Shown here piece by piece: positions 1 to 9,374 of a stretch of 64,000 bases of DNA. The DNA is taken from NCBI GenBank assembly GCA_027627685.1, contig CP091241.1, positions 1,985,191 to 2,049,190 of the forward strand. The letters are read 5' to 3'. Source of the stretch: Hyphomonadaceae bacterium ML37. Its GTDB lineage: Bacteria > Pseudomonadota > Alphaproteobacteria > Caulobacterales > Maricaulaceae. The notes under the pieces are model-generated. The model ran no database searches and had not been told where the DNA came from. It saw only the letters and a program-made list of their open reading frames with translations. Both the position numbers and the translations under genes were made by a program. Each line of letters starts with the position of its first letter. The stretch's first letter is position 1.

Positions 1-1602
<1,602 letters not shown>

Positions 1603-1955
1603 ACGGGGGCCGGTGCGAGCCCGCCGCTCCAAGTTATATTATCATTAATGATACGCCTCGGCCTGGCCCGTTCGGCTCTGGACCCGCCGCCACGCGCCCT
1701 CAGCCGGCCTGCGGGCAGGTGTTCCAGTGCAGGGATCGACGTGGAGCGCCGACGCTAAAAACTCCATGTCGCCCCCTTATCTGAACGCAGGATGAAGGAC
1801 GCAGACACGCCGCTGGCGTTACAGTCGACAATATCTTAACGTCCGGCCCACACATTGCATGCGGTGTGTTGAAAACGGTCACATGAATGTGCTTCATGCG
1901 GCTGGCCTGTGGGAGGGCGCCGACTGAGAATGCTAAGGCGAGGCGAGGCGAGCAG
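1603..1955. other. Intergenic region, about 350 bp, no gene seen
   Basis: Lies between the mutase stop and the M23 peptidase start. No convincing coding sequence is visible; the minus-strand reading frames here extend as shadows of the peptidase gene. It holds a perfect 14-bp palindrome (TATCATTAATGATA, 1640-1653) in a locally AT-rich patch. It probably also contains the promoter for the peptidase-bactofilin pair, but no clean -35/-10 pair could be assigned. Confidence 0.5.
1640..1653. promoter_or_regulatory. Perfect 14-bp palindrome, candidate operator
   Basis: TATCATTAATGATA reads identically on both strands and sits about 35 bp after the mutase stop codon in an AT-rich patch. It could bind a dimeric repressor, but no regulator gene is adjacent and it has no second copy that I noticed. 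AT-rich 14-mers can be palindromic by chance. Confidence 0.25.
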
Positions 1956-3197
1956 ATGGTGAAACGTCTTCTGGCCGGGCCGTGGGAGCATATCAAGCAA
2001 CGCTTCCCCGACCGGCAGATCTATCACCGCACCGAAGGTCAGGTGCGGTATTTTGCTGTCACCACCGAGATGCAAGTGGCCGCCATCACCGGCGTCTGCC
2101 TGCTGGCCGTATGGCTGGCCATCACCTCGGTCAACATGGTGCTGAGCGCGCGGGCCGAAGGCCGCGCCGATCATGAAATACGCCTCCTGGCCGAACGCCA
2201 TCAGCAACAGCTCGATGAGGCCCGCGCCGCCGAGGCCGCCGCCATCGCCTATGTGGAATCGCGCACCAGCGCGTTCGACCGCACCGCCGGCGAACTGCAA
2301 AACCGCTCCAACACGCTGCGCCGCCTGCTCGATTTCGCCGAGGACCTGTCCGTCACGCGCGAACGCGAAAGCCCGAGCCTGGACGATGGCCGCATCCTGA
2401 TGGCCGCCACCGAGGGCGACGAAGTCCCGCGCGAGCCGCTGGTGGCGCCCACGGCGCTGGCTCTCGATCCCGACGCCGATCCGGCTGAACAGCGCGTCGC
2501 CGCGCTTCTGGCCGATCAGGAGGCCGCTCTGGCCCTGGTCGAGGAAAGCGCCGAACAGCGGCTGGAAAAACTGCGCGCGGTGCTGCGCCTGACCGGCATG
2601 CGGGTGGATCAGGCGGTGAGCGCCGGTCCGCTGGACGGTGAAGGCGGCACGGGCGGTCCCTTCATCCCGATTGACCAGGCGCCGGTGTTTTCCGGCGGTC
2701 TGGACCTGAACGACCCCTTCAACGCCCGCATCGCGCGCATCACGGCGCGCCTGGTCGAGGCCGAACAGGTGGAGCAATTGCTCACCTCGACCCCGCTGGC
2801 TCTGCCCATCGAGGGGCCGCACCGGCGCACCTCGCCCTACGGCACGCGCATCGACCCGTTCACGCGCCGCCCGGCGTTCCACGCGGGGTCCGATTTCGCC
2901 GCCTATCGCGGGGCGCCGATCGTGTCGCCCGCGCCGGGACGGGTCGTTTACGCGGGCTGGCGGGCAGGCTATGGTCGCACGGTGGAGGTCGATCACGGGT
3001 TCGGGTTCCGGACCCGTTTTGCGCATCTGCACTCCATTGATGTGCGCCGCGGTGACGACGTCGAGGCCAGGCAACGCCTGGGGGGCATGGGCTCGACGGG
3101 CCGTTCGACAGCGACCCATCTTCACTACGAGATTTGGTTCCGTGGCGCGCACGTGGACCCCGAAGATTTCATCAGAGCGGGACGCTATGTTCACTAA
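1956..3197 (+). CDS. M23 family metallopeptidase, membrane-anchored, with coiled coil
   Basis: Probable peptidoglycan endopeptidase of the LytM/M23 type. The start at 1956 (MVKRLLAGPWEHI) is chosen over upstream codons because the conserved cytoplasmic stretch begins there. Order: short cytoplasmic N-terminus, one membrane segment (around VAAITGVCLLAVWLAITS), a long Ala/Glu-rich coiled coil, then a C-terminal M23 domain. Zinc and catalytic motifs are HAGSDFAAYRGAPI, the HxH-like RFAHLHS and THLHYEIWF. Its last 11 bases overlap the start of the bactofilin gene, so the two are translationally coupled. In other bacteria M23 enzymes and bactofilins act together in cell shape or stalk formation. 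By analogy this is likely a bactofilin-positioned wall hydrolase acting in the periplasm (inference). Confidence 0.88.
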   Translation: MVKRLLAGPWEHIKQRFPDRQIYHRTEGQVRYFAVTTEMQVAAITGVCLLAVWLAITSVNMVLSARAEGRADHEIRLLAERHQQQLDEARAAEAAAIAYVESRTSAFDRTAGELQNRSNTLRRLLDFAEDLSVTRERESPSLDDGRILMAATEGDEVPREPLVAPTALALDPDADPAEQRVAALLADQEAALALVEESAEQRLEKLRAVLRLTGMRVDQAVSAGPLDGEGGTGGPFIPIDQAPVFSGGLDLNDPFNARIARITARLVEAEQVEQLLTSTPLALPIEGPHRRTSPYGTRIDPFTRRPAFHAGSDFAAYRGAPIVSPAPGRVVYAGWRAGYGRTVEVDHGFGFRTRFAHLHSIDVRRGDDVEARQRLGGMGSTGRSTATHLHYEIWFRGAHVDPEDFIRAGRYVH

Positions 3198-3765
3198 AAA
3201 AGACTCCTCCCCCACCGCCCCAGACGCCGGTTTCCAGACGCCGGCCCCGTCCAAGAGGTCGTCCTCCATGAAAAGCAAAGCCCCCTCCATTCTCAGCGCC
3301 GACCTGGTCGTGCACGGCTCGATCATGTCCGAAGGCGAGGTTCAGCTGGACGGCACGGTCGAGGGCGATGTGCGCGCCGGATCGCTGACCATTGGCGAGG
3401 AAGCCAATGTGAAGGGCGAAGTGGTCGCCGAAACCGTTGTGATCCGCGGCCGCGTCCAGGGCTCTGTGCGCGCGCGTCAGGTGCAGCTCACCTCCACCGC
3501 CCGTGTGGAAGGCGATGTGATCCACGCCACGCTGTCCATTGAAAGCGGCGCCTTCTTCGACGGCCATTGCCGCCGCTCCACCGATCCGATGACCGACAAG
3601 GCCACCGCCCGCCCGGCGCCTGCGCGCAGCGACGCGTCCGCGCCGGCCAGCACCCCCGCCGCGCCGAAGACCGAGGCTCAGCCTCAGGCGCAAACGTCCG
3701 CGTTCGGCAAGCCCGCAACGCCCGCCGCACCGCCGCCCTCGGCGGCCAATGCGCCGAAAGTCTGA
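3187..3765 (+). CDS. Bactofilin family cytoskeletal protein
   Basis: Polymer-forming bactofilin of 192 residues. The ATG at 3187 lies inside the end of the M23 gene (11-bp overlap). The N-terminal tail is short and polar. The central DUF583 beta-helix domain runs from about residue 38 (ILSADLVVHGSIMSEGEVQL) to about 130, with repeated G-x-V/I turns typical of the family. The tail is about 55 residues, low-complexity and rich in Ala/Pro. Bactofilins assemble without nucleotide and scaffold wall enzymes at the inner membrane; the coupled M23 peptidase upstream is the obvious client. A strong hairpin terminator follows. Confidence 0.92.
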   Translation: MFTKKDSSPTAPDAGFQTPAPSKRSSSMKSKAPSILSADLVVHGSIMSEGEVQLDGTVEGDVRAGSLTIGEEANVKGEVVAETVVIRGRVQGSVRARQVQLTSTARVEGDVIHATLSIESGAFFDGHCRRSTDPMTDKATARPAPARSDASAPASTPAAPKTEAQPQAQTSAFGKPATPAAPPPSAANAPKV

Positions 3766-3796
3766 AACACCGATTTGATAGATTGCTGAAACACGA

Positions 3797-3827
3797 CCGG
3801 GCGCGTCCCTGACGCGCCCGGTTTTTT
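3797..3827 (+). terminator. Rho-independent terminator after the bactofilin gene
   Basis: Perfect 11-bp stem (CCGGGCGCGTC at 3797-3807 with GACGCGCCCGG at 3811-3821), a 3-base loop and six T residues (3822-3827). It ends five bases before the stop of the convergent prfB gene, so it separates the two units. Confidence 0.9.
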
Positions 3828-3831
3828 CGCG

Positions 3832-4951
3832 TTAGGCGTCCGGCGCGTCTTCCACACCGACACGCGCGGCCAGCGCCGCCGCCATGAACGGGTCGAGATC
3901 GCCATCCAGCACGCCCTGGGTATCGGACGTCTCCACCTGGGTGCGCAAATCCTTGACCATCTGATAGGGCTGCAGGACGTAGGAGCGGATCTGGTGGCCC
4001 CAGCCGATATCGCTTTTGGAATCGGCCTCGGCCTGCGCGGCCGCCTCGCGCTTCTGCAATTCCTGCTCATACAGGCGCGCGCGCAGCATGTCCCAGGCCT
4101 TGGCCCGGTTCTTGTGCTGGGAGCGTTCAGACTGGCACGCCACGGCGATGCCGGTGGGGATATGGGTCAGGCGTACGGCCGAGTCGGTCTTGTTGATGTG
4201 CTGGCCGCCCGAGCCGGAGGCCCGGTAGGTGTCCGTGCGCACATCCTTGTCGAGGATCTCGATATTGATGGTGTCATCCACCAGCGGATAGGACCAGACA
4301 CTGGCGAAGCTGGTATGGCGCCGGCCCGAGCTGTCATAGGGCGAAATGCGCACCAGCCGGTGCACGCCCGCCTCGGTCTTCAGCCAGCCATAGGCGTTCT
4401 CGCCCTTGACCAGCAGCGTGACCGATTTGATCCCCGCCTCCTCGCCGGCCTGATAGTCGATCACCTCGACCTTGTAGCCCGATTTCTCCGCCCAGCGCGT
4501 ATACATGCGCGACATCATCTCGGCCCAGTCCTGGGCCTCGGTGCCGCCTGCGCCCGGGTGTATCTCCACATAGCAGTCATTGGCGTCGGCCTCGCCCGAC
4601 AACAGCGCCTGCAGCTCGGCCTTGCCCGCCCGCCTGGAAAGCTGACGCAGCGCAATGAGCGCTTCTTCGTACAGCTCTTCCTCGCCTTCGGCCTCGGCCA
4701 TCTCGGCCACTTCGATATTGTCGGACAGCTCGGCCTCGATCTCGCTCACCTCGCGGATCGAAGCGTCCAGCCGGTTGCGCTCGCGCATCAGGGTCTGGGC
4801 CTGTTCAGGCTTGTCCCACAGCGAGGGGTCTTCGGCGCGGGCGTTCAGTTCATCAAGGCGTTTACTGGCGGTATCCCAGTCAAAGACGCCTCCGCAGAAG
4901 GAGGGTGGACTGTTCAACGGCCTGTTTCAGCTCGGCGATTTCAGCGCGCAT
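3832..4951 (-). CDS. prfB: Peptide chain release factor 2, made by programmed +1 frameshift
   Basis: Class I release factor for UGA and UAA codons. The intact gene needs two frames. A 23-codon first frame begins at ATG 4951 ([19 protein letters not shown]...RRL) and ends at TGA 4882-4880. The main frame resumes at GAC 4881 and runs 349 codons, giving 372 residues, close to E. coli RF2. The peptidyl-hydrolysis GGQ motif is in [15 protein letters not shown]. The stop-recognition loop reads [13 protein letters not shown], with Tyr where E. coli RF2 has SPF. The frame from 4917 alone would give an unnatural N-terminus ([12 protein letters not shown]), so an annotation starting there misses the true start. 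It lies 61 bp downstream of the PBP1A gene on the same strand and may be co-transcribed. Confidence 0.93.
4879..4893 (-). promoter_or_regulatory. prfB programmed frameshift site
   Basis: Minus-strand sequence GGAGG-CGT-CTT-TGA-C. An internal Shine-Dalgarno (4893-4889) sits three bases before the CTT slip codon (4885-4883) and the in-frame UGA (4882-4880), which is followed by C. This is the same arrangement as the E. coli site (AGGGGG-TAT-CTT-TGA-C). When RF2 is scarce the ribosome slips +1 at CTT and makes full-length RF2, so the gene is autoregulated. Confidence 0.95.
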
Positions 4952-5012
4952 GGCGAGGGATCTTTCATCAGCGGTGGACGCATCGGACGGGCGGGATACC
5001 GGCTGGGCGCGG

Positions 5013-7529
5013 TCAATACAACCCGCCCAGCTCATCCTCCTCATCGTCCTCGTCATCGGAGTCACGCCGCTCGCCGGCCCGGCCGCCAAGGGCTCCGAAC
5101 CCGAAGCTCAGGGCTTCTTCCGCCGCGGACGCGCCGCGGCGCGGCTCGGTGCCGGGGCGGAACGCCTCCAGAATGACGCCCGGACGGCCCAGCGCGGACG
5201 GTTCGCCCGTGTCCCGATTGACCGGCGCCAGGCTGACGCCGTCGGGCAGGCGGAAGTTGGACACGGCATAGCCCTCCAGCGCCGGGCGCAGGAAGTCGCG
5301 CGCGATCGGCGCGGCCAGCACGCCGCCCGCCTCGCCCTGACCCAGCGGCATGGGGGTATCGAAGCCGACATAGACGCCCACGATCAGGTCCGGGCTGAAG
5401 CCCACGAACCAGGCGTCGCGAAACTCGTTGGTGGTGCCGGTCTTGCCCGCCAGGGGACGGCCGAGCGCGCCCAGCGCGGTGCCGGTGCCGCGCGCCACGG
5501 CGCCTTCCAGCATGCTCACCACCTGATAGGCGACGACCGGATCAACCGCGTCCTCGCCCAGCGGCGCCAGCTGCGGCTCGCCCAAGGAGCGGTCCCACTC
5601 ATCGGCTTCGCAGCCGGGGCATTCGCGTTCGTCCGCCACCCAGATGGTGCGCCCGGTGCGGTCCTGCACCCGGTCCAGAATGGACGGCTCGACAAGCCGC
5701 CCGCCATTGACCAGCGCCCCGTAGGCGCCCACCAGGTCCATCAGCGTCGTCTCGCCAGCGCCCAGCGACATGGCCAGCGTGGGCTGCAGATCATCGTAGA
5801 TCCCGAACCGGCGCGACAGGTCAGTCACCGGGCGCATGCCCATGTCCTGGGCCAGACGCACGGTCATCACGTTGCGCGACAGCTCCAGTCCGCGCCGCAG
5901 CGTGGAGGGGCCGTAGAAGACGTTGGAATAGTTTGTCGGGCGGTAGAAGCGCATTTCCGCATCGCCCGACGCCACAAACGGCGCATCCAGAATGATCGAG
6001 ACCGGGGTGTAGCCATTCTCCAGCGCAGCGGCGTAGACGAAGGGCTTGAACGCCGAACCGGGCTGGCGGCGCGCCTGAACGGCGCGGTTGAACTGGCTCT
6101 GGGCGAAGGAATACCCGCCCACCATGGCCAGCACCCGGCCCGTGAACGGATCCATGGCCACAATGCCGCCGTTCACCTCGGGGATCTGGCGCAGGCCGTA
6201 ATGATCCTCGGCCACGGTCTCGCCGGGCGCATCCTCGGCCGTCAGGCGTTCGACCAGCACCACATCGCCCATGGTCAGAGCAGCGTCAGCGCGCGAAATG
6301 GCTGGTCCGAGTATCGGCATGCTGGTTTCGGCGTCGCGCGACGGCGCGCGCGCCCAGCTCAGCGCATACAGCGGAATGCGCCCGCGCGTGCGGTCCGCGA
6401 ACCCGATCAGCGCCTCGCGCTCATTGACTTCCAGCACCAGAGCGACAGCCCAGGTGTCATCAATATCGGCGGGAGGATCGATTTCGGCCAGCCGCGCCGG
6501 CCAGTCGTCAAACTCTTCAAACCGTGTCAGCGGCCCGCGGTACCCGTAGCGCCGGTCATAGGTTTCCAGCCCGTCGCGCAGCGCGCGGCGTGCGGCCAGC
6601 TGCATGCGTGTGTCCAGCGTGGTGCGGATCGACAACCCGCCTTCATAAATCTGCTCATCGCCATAGCGGTTGAACACTTCGCGGCGCACTTGCTCGACGA
6701 AGTATTCCGCCGCCAGATAGGTCTCGCCGGCCAGGCGCGTGGTCGCCTCCAGCGGCTGGCGGGCCGCCTCTTCCGCGCTCGCTTCGGTGATATAGCCGTT
6801 GGCGACCATGCGCGTGAGCACCCAGTTGCGCCGGCCCACGGCGGCTTCGGTGCGCCGTTCGGGGTGATAATTGTTCGGGCCCTTGGGCAGGGTCGCCAGA
6901 TAGGCGATCTCGTGCAGCTCCAGCTCGTCCAGCGACTTGTCGAAATAGTTCAGCGCCGCCGCCGCCACGCCATAGGCGCGATTTCCCAGATAGATTTCAT
7001 TGAGATAGAGCTCGAGGATCTGGTCCTTGGTGAAGGCGCGCTCGATGCGCCGGGCCAGCACCATCTCGCGCACCTTACGGTCCAGCGCCTGTTCGGACGT
7101 GAGCAGGAAATTCTTGGCCACCTGCTGGGTGATGGTCGACGCGCCTTCAAGCCGGCGCCCGCCCAGATAATTGCCGATATTGGCGATCGCGGCGCGCAGA
7201 ATGCCGACGAAATCCAGCCCGCCATGGTGGTAGAAATTGCGATCCTCGGCCGAGAGGAAGGCGCTGATCACTTCGGGGGGAATGTTCTCGATCGGCACGA
7301 AGACGCGGTGCTCGCGCGCGTATTCCGCGATCAGCAGGCCGTCGCCGGCATGGACACGGCTCATGATGGCCGGCTCGTATTCGGCCAGCTGCTGATAGTC
7401 GGGAAGGTCGGCGGTGACGCGCACCACATAGACCGCCGAGGCGATCAGGCCGATGACGCCCACCACGCAAACCGTGATGCCGCCCCAGACAAGGGCCCGA
7501 AGCGCGTTCGACCAGCTCAACAGTCTCAT
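5013..7529 (-). CDS. Penicillin-binding protein 1A (bifunctional glycosyltransferase/transpeptidase)
   Basis: 838-residue class A PBP that polymerises and cross-links peptidoglycan. One N-terminal membrane segment (residues about 12-37) anchors it. The GT51 domain has catalytic Glu95 in SAEDRNFYHHGG, then STITQQVAKN and the LNEIYLGNRAYG motif. An OB-like insert follows (about 310-450). The transpeptidase domain has GSAFKP with nucleophile Ser492, SRN at 551-553 and KTGTT at 696-700. A cysteine pair (ECPGCEADE, around 637-641) sits in the periplasmic domain between SRN and KTG and could form a disulfide. The tail is acidic. It follows the amidase gene and precedes prfB on the same strand. The start ATG is preceded by GAGGG. 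Confidence 0.95.
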   Translation of the reverse strand: MRLLSWSNALRALVWGGITVCVVGVIGLIASAVYVVRVTADLPDYQQLAEYEPAIMSRVHAGDGLLIAEYAREHRVFVPIENIPPEVISAFLSAEDRNFYHHGGLDFVGILRAAIANIGNYLGGRRLEGASTITQQVAKNFLLTSEQALDRKVREMVLARRIERAFTKDQILELYLNEIYLGNRAYGVAAAALNYFDKSLDELELHEIAYLATLPKGPNNYHPERRTEAAVGRRNWVLTRMVANGYITEASAEEAARQPLEATTRLAGETYLAAEYFVEQVRREVFNRYGDEQIYEGGLSIRTTLDTRMQLAARRALRDGLETYDRRYGYRGPLTRFEEFDDWPARLAEIDPPADIDDTWAVALVLEVNEREALIGFADRTRGRIPLYALSWARAPSRDAETSMPILGPAISRADAALTMGDVVLVERLTAEDAPGETVAEDHYGLRQIPEVNGGIVAMDPFTGRVLAMVGGYSFAQSQFNRAVQARRQPGSAFKPFVYAAALENGYTPVSIILDAPFVASGDAEMRFYRPTNYSNVFYGPSTLRRGLELSRNVMTVRLAQDMGMRPVTDLSRRFGIYDDLQPTLAMSLGAGETTLMDLVGAYGALVNGGRLVEPSILDRVQDRTGRTIWVADERECPGCEADEWDRSLGEPQLAPLGEDAVDPVVAYQVVSMLEGAVARGTGTALGALGRPLAGKTGTTNEFRDAWFVGFSPDLIVGVYVGFDTPMPLGQGEAGGVLAAPIARDFLRPALEGYAVSNFRLPDGVSLAPVNRDTGEPSALGRPGVILEAFRPGTEPRRGASAAEEALSFGFGALGGRAGERRDSDDEDDEEDELGGLY

Positions 7530-7632
7530 ATGACCCTCACCCGCCGGACTGCCCGCAGACGGCCCGCTCTGTGCCCCCCGAAACAGGCGCCATTATGGCG
7601 CATGCCGCGCACAAGCCAACAGGGTGCAGCGG

Positions 7633-8865
7633 TCAGCGCGCGCTGGCGCTCGGGGCGGGCGCGGCGGTATTGGCGGCCCAGAAGGTCCGGCCCGTGCCGC
7701 TGCAGCCGGCAAAATGGGTGTCGATGGCCGCAGCCGCCGCCTGCATCAGGCGCCGCCGCTCGCGCGCATCATTCATCCGGCGCGAATCTTCGCGATTGGT
7801 CAGGAAGCCCATTTCGAACAGCACCGCCGGGGTCTCGGCGTCGGTGAGCACCGCGTAATTGGCTTCCATGGGGGTGGAGCGCCACAGCGGCGCGGCGCGG
7901 CCAACCTCGGTGCGTAGCGCCGCAGCGAAAGTCTCAGACTGGCTGCGCTTGTTGGCGATCGACATTTCCACCAGGATCCGCGACACCTCTTCAGGCCGGC
8001 TGATATCCACCCAATTGCCGTCGGTGATGGCGCGGTTGCGCGCCCGGCTCTCGGCCCGCGCATTCATGGAGTAAACCGTGGCGCCTTGAGGCCCGTTATT
8101 GTCGCCCGCCGAATCGGCGTGGATCGAAATAAACAGGTCGGCGCGCGCCTCGCGCGCAATCCGCACCCGGTCTTCCAGCGTCACGAACACGTCGGTGTCG
8201 CGGGTCATGATGACCTCGTAGCGTCCGGCCTCGTTGAGAATCTCGCGCAGCGACAGGCCCGCGGCGAGCACCACGCCGGACTCATGCATGCCGCCAAAGC
8301 GCGCCAGCGCGCCGGGATCGCGCCCGCCATGGCCGGGATCGATCACCACCCGGATCCGCTCGCAGGATTCCGGCGTGAAACCCACGCCCGCCTCACGCGC
8401 CACCAGCTCAGTGATGGTGGCCGCCGCCTGGGGGAAACCCGAAACGCTGGCGAAGGCCGCCGGGCTGACCGGCTCCAGATCGATGACCGTGCGATAGCCG
8501 CCGCCGGCCGGATCCAGCGTTATCTGCTGGCGGATATTGGCCGGGCCGGACAAGGAGAACACCAGCCTGGGATGGCTGGCCGCCCCGTCAAAACGGAACA
8601 TGCCCACCAGCCCCGCGCCCAGACCGGCGCCATCGGGCAGGTTCGCGACGGCCCAGGATGCATTTTCAAAGGACAGGACCAGGCGTGCGCCATGTTCGGA
8701 CAACGTGTGGGCGCGCACGCGCACCGGGGTCAGGGTCTCCACCACGACACGCGTATGGGTGCCGTGATCGCCAAAACGCACGGCTGTGATTTCGCCGGCC
8801 TGCGCGCCTTCAGGCGCCAGCAGAGCGGCGGCGAACGCCAGGATCGCTGCGAGAATTCGCGTCAC
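7633..8865 (-). CDS. amiC: N-acetylmuramoyl-L-alanine amidase with AMIN domain
   Basis: Periplasmic zinc amidase that removes stem peptides from peptidoglycan during cell separation. The start is placed at GTG 8865 (VTRILAAILAFAAALLAPEG), which gives a clean signal peptide ending ...GAQAG and has GAGG eight bases upstream; an upstream in-frame start would add about 43 residues with no signal character. The AMIN domain (about residues 23-130) targets septal peptidoglycan. Amidase_3 follows, with zinc ligands in VVIDPGHGGRDPGA, the downstream Glu and SIHADSAG, and the catalytic Glu in VLFEMGFLTNRED. 410 residues, usual for AmiC. It lies 103 bp upstream of PBP1A, grouping synthesis and hydrolysis of the wall. 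Confidence 0.93.
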   Translation of the reverse strand: MTRILAAILAFAAALLAPEGAQAGEITAVRFGDHGTHTRVVVETLTPVRVRAHTLSEHGARLVLSFENASWAVANLPDGAGLGAGLVGMFRFDGAASHPRLVFSLSGPANIRQQITLDPAGGGYRTVIDLEPVSPAAFASVSGFPQAAATITELVAREAGVGFTPESCERIRVVIDPGHGGRDPGALARFGGMHESGVVLAAGLSLREILNEAGRYEVIMTRDTDVFVTLEDRVRIAREARADLFISIHADSAGDNNGPQGATVYSMNARAESRARNRAITDGNWVDISRPEEVSRILVEMSIANKRSQSETFAAALRTEVGRAAPLWRSTPMEANYAVLTDAETPAVLFEMGFLTNREDSRRMNDARERRRLMQAAAAAIDTHFAGCSGTGRTFWAANTAAPAPSASAR

Positions 8866-9374
8866 CCTTACACCCTCGTCATCCCGTGCGTCTGACTTGC
8901 CGCGTTTTGCGGGCAGACGTCTTGAGCCCCATCCTAAGGGCGCCCGCCTTGCGATTCGGTTAGCGGACTGTTGAGCATCTCCTAACATGGACAAGCTTGC
9001 TTTTCATCGCCTGAAGAATGGTGCAATGTGCCGCGCGTCGGCGTGTGCCGGTTCCGGTGACTCGGTCCGCACGCCCGCCGATGACGCGCTTCAGGCCAGC
9101 CTGGCCCGGCGCAGATGAAACATGTTCAGGACGACGCGCGCACGGGCCCATTCCCGACGCGCCGGCGCCGGAAACACCAGAGAACGGGCGCGCCGCCCAG
9201 GCCGAGGCCATGGCGGATGCGCTCTGAGGACCAACCCCATGCGCGCTGCGTTCGCGACCAACTTGATGCTTTCAAGCCCTCGCCGCGCTGCGCGCTCCAA
9301 CGAACGCCGCCACACCCCGCCGCCCGGATCGCTCCGGGCCGGCGACGCTGTCGTGCGGCCTGGAGACCGCTTTA
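8866..9374. other. Divergent intergenic region and long leader of RNase E gene, about 500 bp
   Basis: Separates the amidase (minus) from rne (plus). Several overlapping short frames exist but none has a convincing start, composition or recognisable protein. A GATTC (GANTC) site lies at 8953-8957. In enterobacteria the rne leader is a long structured RNA cleaved by its own product. A leader of this length allows the same here, but I see no conserved hairpin that would prove it. Confidence 0.5.

Noticed and set aside
1836-3326. 496-codon minus-strand frame across the M23 gene
   Set aside because: The plus strand has clear M23 and bactofilin motifs; the minus frame is compositional only.
4905-7847. 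980-codon plus-strand open frame opposite PBP1A
   Set aside because: It is an antisense shadow of a strongly conserved gene; composition is His/Gln/Arg-rich without motifs, typical of the complementary frame in GC-rich DNA.
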